Shown: in pieces, positions 51,094 through 54,086 of the stretch
Numbering within the stretch: position 1 is the first letter of the stretch
How the letters are laid out: each line of letters starts with the position of its first letter
Assembly: GCA_964444825.1 (NCBI GenBank)
Contig: CAYUIS010000015.1
Span: forward strand, 1-54,086
Length of the DNA stretch: 54,086 nt
Direction of reading: 5' to 3'
Source: CAYUIS01 sp964444825
Lineage (GTDB): Bacteria > Chloroflexota > Anaerolineae > B4-G1
The notes under the pieces: model-generated
What the model was told of the DNA's origin: nothing
The model's input: the letters and a program-made list of their open reading frames with translations, nothing else
Databases searched by the model: none
Made by a program: the position numbers and the translations under genes

Positions 51094-51291
51094 ATGCCTT
51101 ATCTAGTCACTGATGAATGTATCCTGTGCGGAGCATGTGTGGTTGGCTGCCCAAGCGACGCCATCCAAGAAGGCGAGACCAAGTGCGAGATCGACATCGA
51201 TGTGTGCATCGAGTGTGGGACGTGCGAGGAGAACTGTCCCTCCGGCGCTATCATCTTTGTGGAGATGGAGGAGCTGGAATCGCCCGGCTAG
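51094..51291 (+). CDS. Ferredoxin, two [4Fe-4S] clusters
   Basis: A 65-residue clostridial-type ferredoxin. Cys9, Cys12, Cys15 and Cys19 form CxxCxxCxxxCP, and Cys38, Cys41, Cys44, Cys48 form the second set; an extra Cys31 lies between. The pseudo-twofold repeat is clear. It would carry electrons for the neighbouring redox step, perhaps the nitroreductase. GAGCAGAGCG upstream of ATG 51094 is a weak ribosome site. Confidence 0.95.
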   Translation: MPYLVTDECILCGACVVGCPSDAIQEGETKCEIDIDVCIECGTCEENCPSGAIIFVEMEELESPG

Positions 51292-51402
51292 TGGCTTGTC
51301 GGAGAAGGCAGTCTTCCAGACTCTGCAAGTCTGCAAAAAGACTCCTGCGGTCTTCTCAAACTCGGATCAGCGTCAAGATGAGAGAATAGGGGAGGAGACA
51401 AC

Positions 51403-51699
51403 ATGCCTTTCTTGAAGGTCGAGGGGCTGTACAAGTCCTTCGGGGGTTTGATAGCAGTCCACAACGTGGATATTGAGGTCGAGGCGGGTGAGATCATCGG
51501 ACTCATCGGTCCCAATGGTTCAGGGAAAACCACCCTCTTGAACCTGCTTACCGGATTCCTCAAACCGGATTCCGGCGCCATAACGTTCAGAGATGAGAAC
51601 GTAACGGGCCTTCCACGTTATCGAATGGGTCAGAAGGGGATGGCGAGGACTTTGATCGAGACTGCCAACGCCGTCTCGGCGCACGTGTGGAGAGAATAA
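51403..51699 (+). pseudogene. Truncated ABC transporter ATP-binding gene (LivG-like fragment)
   Basis: A 98-residue ORF. MPFLKVEGLYKSFGGLIAVHNVDIEVEAGEIIGLIGPNGSGKTTLLNLLTGFLKPDSGAI is a clean LivG start with Walker A at 36-43, and ...RYRMGQKGMART follows. Then the sequence leaves the family at the point where FQ of the Q-loop is expected and ends after 20 unrelated residues. Signature motif and Walker B are absent, so it cannot function. It has a good RBS (GGGGAGGAGAC) and no frame continuation is seen in the next 60 bases. A remnant of a branched-chain amino-acid-type uptake system, or a deletion junction. Confidence 0.75.
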
Positions 51700-51767
51700 C
51701 CTGCTGATCGATGGGCCATTGGGTCAGCACATTATTGAAAGTTCTATACAACAAGGAGACAAGACTA

Positions 51768-52142
51768 ATGAAAAAACAATTGATCGTCAAGGTCGCCGAC
51801 GTCGAAGGCGTGAAGAGAGACCCCCCTCGGGTGTCCCGCCTTCTGCTGTCGGGAAAAAACGTGGGGGCCAAGAATGCCTCTATGGGGCTGAACGTCACCG
51901 AGGTAGGGAGCATGATCCCCCCCCACAAGCACGAAGAGTCCGAGGAGTTGATGTACATCATCAGCGGTCACGCCCGCCTGGTGATCGAGAACGACGACGG
52001 CGGCGAGGATGTATACGAGATCGGCCCGGATACGGCCATCTACAGCCCCCTGGGCAAGACGCACCGCCTGGAGAACATTGGGGACACGCCCCTCAAGCTG
52101 GTGTGGTGTTACTCGCCTCCGCTGCCCACCCACCGCGCGTAA
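51768..52142 (+). CDS. Cupin-domain protein
   Basis: A 124-residue single cupin. The metal motif PPHKHEESEELMYIISGHARL (about 54-75) provides His, His and Glu; the second motif contains GKTHRLENIGDTPLKLVW. ATG 51768 has AAGGAGA upstream; the longer frame from 51711 is not needed. As an isolated cupin it could be an isomerase, dioxygenase or binding protein; the neighbours (TIM-barrel, creatininase-type) suggest sugar or cyclitol metabolism, weakly. Confidence 0.88.
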   Translation: MKKQLIVKVADVEGVKRDPPRVSRLLLSGKNVGAKNASMGLNVTEVGSMIPPHKHEESEELMYIISGHARLVIENDDGGEDVYEIGPDTAIYSPLGKTHRLENIGDTPLKLVWCYSPPLPTHRA

Positions 52143-52194
52143 CAGCGTCACGATACGCTGGAATCACGAAACTTTCGCATAGGAGATAAGGACC

Positions 52195-53106
52195 ATGTTT
52201 GATGAAACTCGCAAGTACCTGGAGAAACTGGGATTGCCCGGAAGCGACGTGTGGGACCTGCCCACGTCCGGGGCTACCTTCCCAGACGGAGCGCACTTTC
52301 GGATCGAGGTGCCCACCGTCAATACTTCCGAGGCCGCCACGGCGCTTTTGGAGCGGGCCAAGGAATTGGGCGTCACCGTCAACCGCGTCACAGAGACCTA
52401 CGGCATGTTCCGCCACACCCGGCAGGAGATCAAGGATTACCTCAGCGTCACCCGCGATCACGGCGCTGAGTTGATCATGTCGGTCGGGCCGCGCGCCACC
52501 TACGATACCGGAGCGACCGTCCTCTCTTCCCAGGGCGTCCGCATCGGCTACCGGCTGCGCGGCGTCGAGCAACTCGTCCGCGCCATCGAGGATGTCAAGC
52601 GCGGCGTGGACCTGGGCGTGCGCGGCTTTTTGATCTACGACGAGGGCATGCTGTGGGTCGTGACCCGCATGCGCAACGATGGCGAATTGCCCGCCGATGT
52701 GATCTTCAAGGTCTCCGCCCACTGCGGGCACTGCAACCCCGCCGCGTTCAAGGTGCTGGCGGATATGGGCGCGGATAGCATCAATCCCGTGCGCGACCTG
52801 CAGCTCCCCATGATCGCGGCCCTCCGGGCGGCGATCACGACGCCCATCGACTGCCACACCGACAATCCCCCCGGCTCGGGCGGATTCGTGCGCACCTACG
52901 AAGCGCCAGAGATCGCCCGGATCACCTCCCCGGTCCACCTCAAGACCGGCAACTCGGTGGTCGCGGCGCACGGTCAACTCACCACGGCGGAGAACGGCCG
53001 GCGTATGGCCGAGCAGGTCAGCCTGGTCGTGGAGATGGTCAACCGCTTCTTCCCGGAGGGCAAACAGACCGAGGCGGGCTCGGAGGCCCTCCACATCGCC
53101 CGCTAG
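52195..53106 (+). CDS. TIM-barrel protein, peptidase U32-like
   Basis: A 303-residue barrel protein. Strands alternate with helices: FRIEVPTVNTSEAATALLERAKELGVTVNRVTETYG, AELIMSVGPRATYDT, LGVRGFLIYDEGML, VIFKVSAHCGHCNPAAFKVLADMGADSINPVRDL, AITTPIDCHTDNPPGSGGF. The CGHCNP segment and late TGNSVVAAHG are distinctive. It resembles proteins often labelled U32-family peptidases, although no peptidase residues are certain. ATG 52195 lies after AGGAGATAAGG. Cupin before it and creatininase-type gene after it are spaced by 53 and 57 bases. Confidence 0.75.
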   Translation: MFDETRKYLEKLGLPGSDVWDLPTSGATFPDGAHFRIEVPTVNTSEAATALLERAKELGVTVNRVTETYGMFRHTRQEIKDYLSVTRDHGAELIMSVGPRATYDTGATVLSSQGVRIGYRLRGVEQLVRAIEDVKRGVDLGVRGFLIYDEGMLWVVTRMRNDGELPADVIFKVSAHCGHCNPAAFKVLADMGADSINPVRDLQLPMIAALRAAITTPIDCHTDNPPGSGGFVRTYEAPEIARITSPVHLKTGNSVVAAHGQLTTAENGRRMAEQVSLVVEMVNRFFPEGKQTEAGSEALHIAR

Positions 53107-53163
53107 GGTGCGACCCAACAGGCACCCCCCTTGAATCAACGTTATATTGTGAGGAGGAAAACA

Positions 53164-54086
53164 ATGGGTAACTGGGAACTACCTCCCAAGGGTCCGCACC
53201 TGGACAGCACGGACGGCATCTACTTTCAGAACATGACCGGGCACGAGGTGCGCGAGCGCCTCAAGAAGAACGATCTGATCATCATCCCCGTGGGCAGCAC
53301 GGAGGCCCACGGCCTGGCTCAACCTTTCGGGGAAGATACGCTCCTCGTAAGCCGCATCTCGGAGATGGTAGCGCGTGAGACCGGCTGCACCGTCGCTCAG
53401 CCGGTGTGGTATGGCTCTCACCCGGCCAATCACCTGGGTATGCCCGGTACCGTCGTCGTCGACGACGAGGTGTTTGTGGCTTACCTGCGGTCCATCATCG
53501 CCGGCTTCTGGAACGCCGGCTTCCGCAAACAGATTCTCGTCAACGGCCACGGCCAGGAAGAGGTCATCCCGGCTGCCCTACACGGTTTCTCCAAGCGTTA
53601 TCAGGTGCCCGCCGTGTTGGTCTCCCTGCACTGGTGGACGCCTATCCACACGTTCCTGTTTGACAAGGCGCACGGCGGTCCGTTCGACAATCCATTCAGA
53701 CACGCCGACGAGGCCGAGTGCTCCTACTCAATGGCCCTCTTCCCCGAGATGGTGAACCTGGATCACGTGGTGGACAATGAGCCGGGTGGCTTTATCCCCG
53801 GTGACCACGTGGACAAGGGCGGGGACGTGTACCACAAGCCCCTCCGGGGCCACGAGCAGGTGGGCTTTGGCGGGCTGTCGGTGCTCTGCTACCCAGAGGG
53901 GGTCGTTGGCAAGCCCTCGCTGGCCGATCCAGAGAAGGCCAAACCCGGTGTCGAGGCCGTCCTGGATTACATGGTGCGCCTGATCGGCGACATCATGACA
54001 ACCTTCCCGGCAGGTGAGCTGCCGCCTGTAGAAAAGGTGACCATGCGCTCGCCGGAGGAGGTCGAGATGTTGGTGAAGGGGCCGCT
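53164..54086 (+). CDS. Creatininase-family protein, partial at window end
   Basis: At least 307 residues, open at the window end. PVGSTEAHGLAQPFGEDTLLVSRI (Glu and His, then Asp) and ILVNGHGQEEVIPAAL are the metal-binding segments of creatininase-fold amidohydrolases; GSHPANHLGMPGTVVVDDE and HADEAECSYSMALFP also fit. Some members open the ring of 3-dehydro-scyllo-inosose in inositol use; that is one possible role, but no other inositol gene is seen here. GAGGAGG lies eight bases before ATG 53164. The C-terminal end is missing. Confidence 0.88.
   Translation, partial: MGNWELPPKGPHLDSTDGIYFQNMTGHEVRERLKKNDLIIIPVGSTEAHGLAQPFGEDTLLVSRISEMVARETGCTVAQPVWYGSHPANHLGMPGTVVVDDEVFVAYLRSIIAGFWNAGFRKQILVNGHGQEEVIPAALHGFSKRYQVPAVLVSLHWWTPIHTFLFDKAHGGPFDNPFRHADEAECSYSMALFPEMVNLDHVVDNEPGGFIPGDHVDKGGDVYHKPLRGHEQVGFGGLSVLCYPEGVVGKPSLADPEKAKPGVEAVLDYMVRLIGDIMTTFPAGELPPVEKVTMRSPEEVEMLVKGP

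Noticed and set aside
52093..53139. 348-codon minus-strand ORF opposite the TIM-barrel gene
   Set aside because: Composition is typical of an antisense shadow in GC-rich DNA and no motif was seen; the plus-strand gene has a good ribosome site and fold.

Overview
The window looks like a GC-rich chromosomal segment from a member of the Chloroflexota, probably Anaerolineae-like. This is an inference from gene content: eukaryote-type Ser/Thr kinases joined to HTH or beta-propeller modules, roadblock/V4R pairs, a large Bacillus-type SRP RNA, a CruF-like carotenoid enzyme, YfhO-type membrane proteins, an alpha-2-macroglobulin-like protein and Thr/Pro/Ala-rich lipoproteins. No rRNA, CRISPR array, integrase or intact insertion sequence was seen. 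Promoters of the TTGACA-N17-TATAAT type are unusually easy to read.

Layout. 1-5.6 kb (minus strand): 5' part of an XRE-HTH/kinase fusion, a homocysteine methyltransferase domain protein overlapping in organisation with a corrinoid protein, a CruF-like protein, signal peptidase I and 4-alpha-glucanotransferase. 6-13.9 kb: SbcD-like nuclease, RsmA/KsgA, a secreted 3D/G5/DUF348 cell-wall protein preceded by the SRP RNA gene with its own promoter, a Tat-exported glycosidase-like protein, then a lipoprotein DsbA-like/cyclophilin fusion interrupted by one in-frame TGA exactly at the first Cys of the CxxC motif, and a PrsW-like protease. 13.9-17.2 kb: a tandemly duplicated roadblock + V4R pair and a response regulator with a degenerate GGDEF domain, ended by a terminator. 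17.2-30.4 kb: a dolichol-phosphate-mannose-synthase-like glycosyltransferase translationally coupled to a giant YfhO-flippase fusion, an MBL hydrolase, a dual-kinase/beta-propeller protein, a MurJ-like flippase, and CAP- and LysM-domain secreted proteins.

30.7-40.9 kb: a degenerate HPt protein, tRNA-Lys(UUU), small membrane proteins, a URO-D-family methyltransferase-like protein, an ECF sigma factor followed by a zinc-finger anti-sigma domain fused to an alpha-2-macroglobulin-like protein, a membrane protein gene broken by an amber codon, a GAF-SpoIIE phosphatase and a ThuA-like protein. 41-47.9 kb: two tandem YegD-type Hsp70 paralogues behind a stand-alone GyrA-C-terminal-propeller-like protein, then two secreted lipoproteins (VWA and DUF4349). 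48-54 kb: an operon-like catabolic block (nitroreductase, unknown Cys-rich protein, CoA-transferase A and B, 2x[4Fe-4S] ferredoxin, LivG fragment, cupin, TIM-barrel protein, creatininase-family protein) behind a consensus promoter with a small palindrome.

The strongest candidate for new biology is the TGA-containing UxxC thiol-disulfide/peptidyl-prolyl isomerase fusion at 11317-12615, which has a bacterial SECIS-like hairpin directly after the TGA. Secondary points of interest are the anti-sigma/alpha-2-macroglobulin fusion, the GyrA-CTD/Hsp70 cluster, the near-identical roadblock genes and the in-frame amber codon at 38461.
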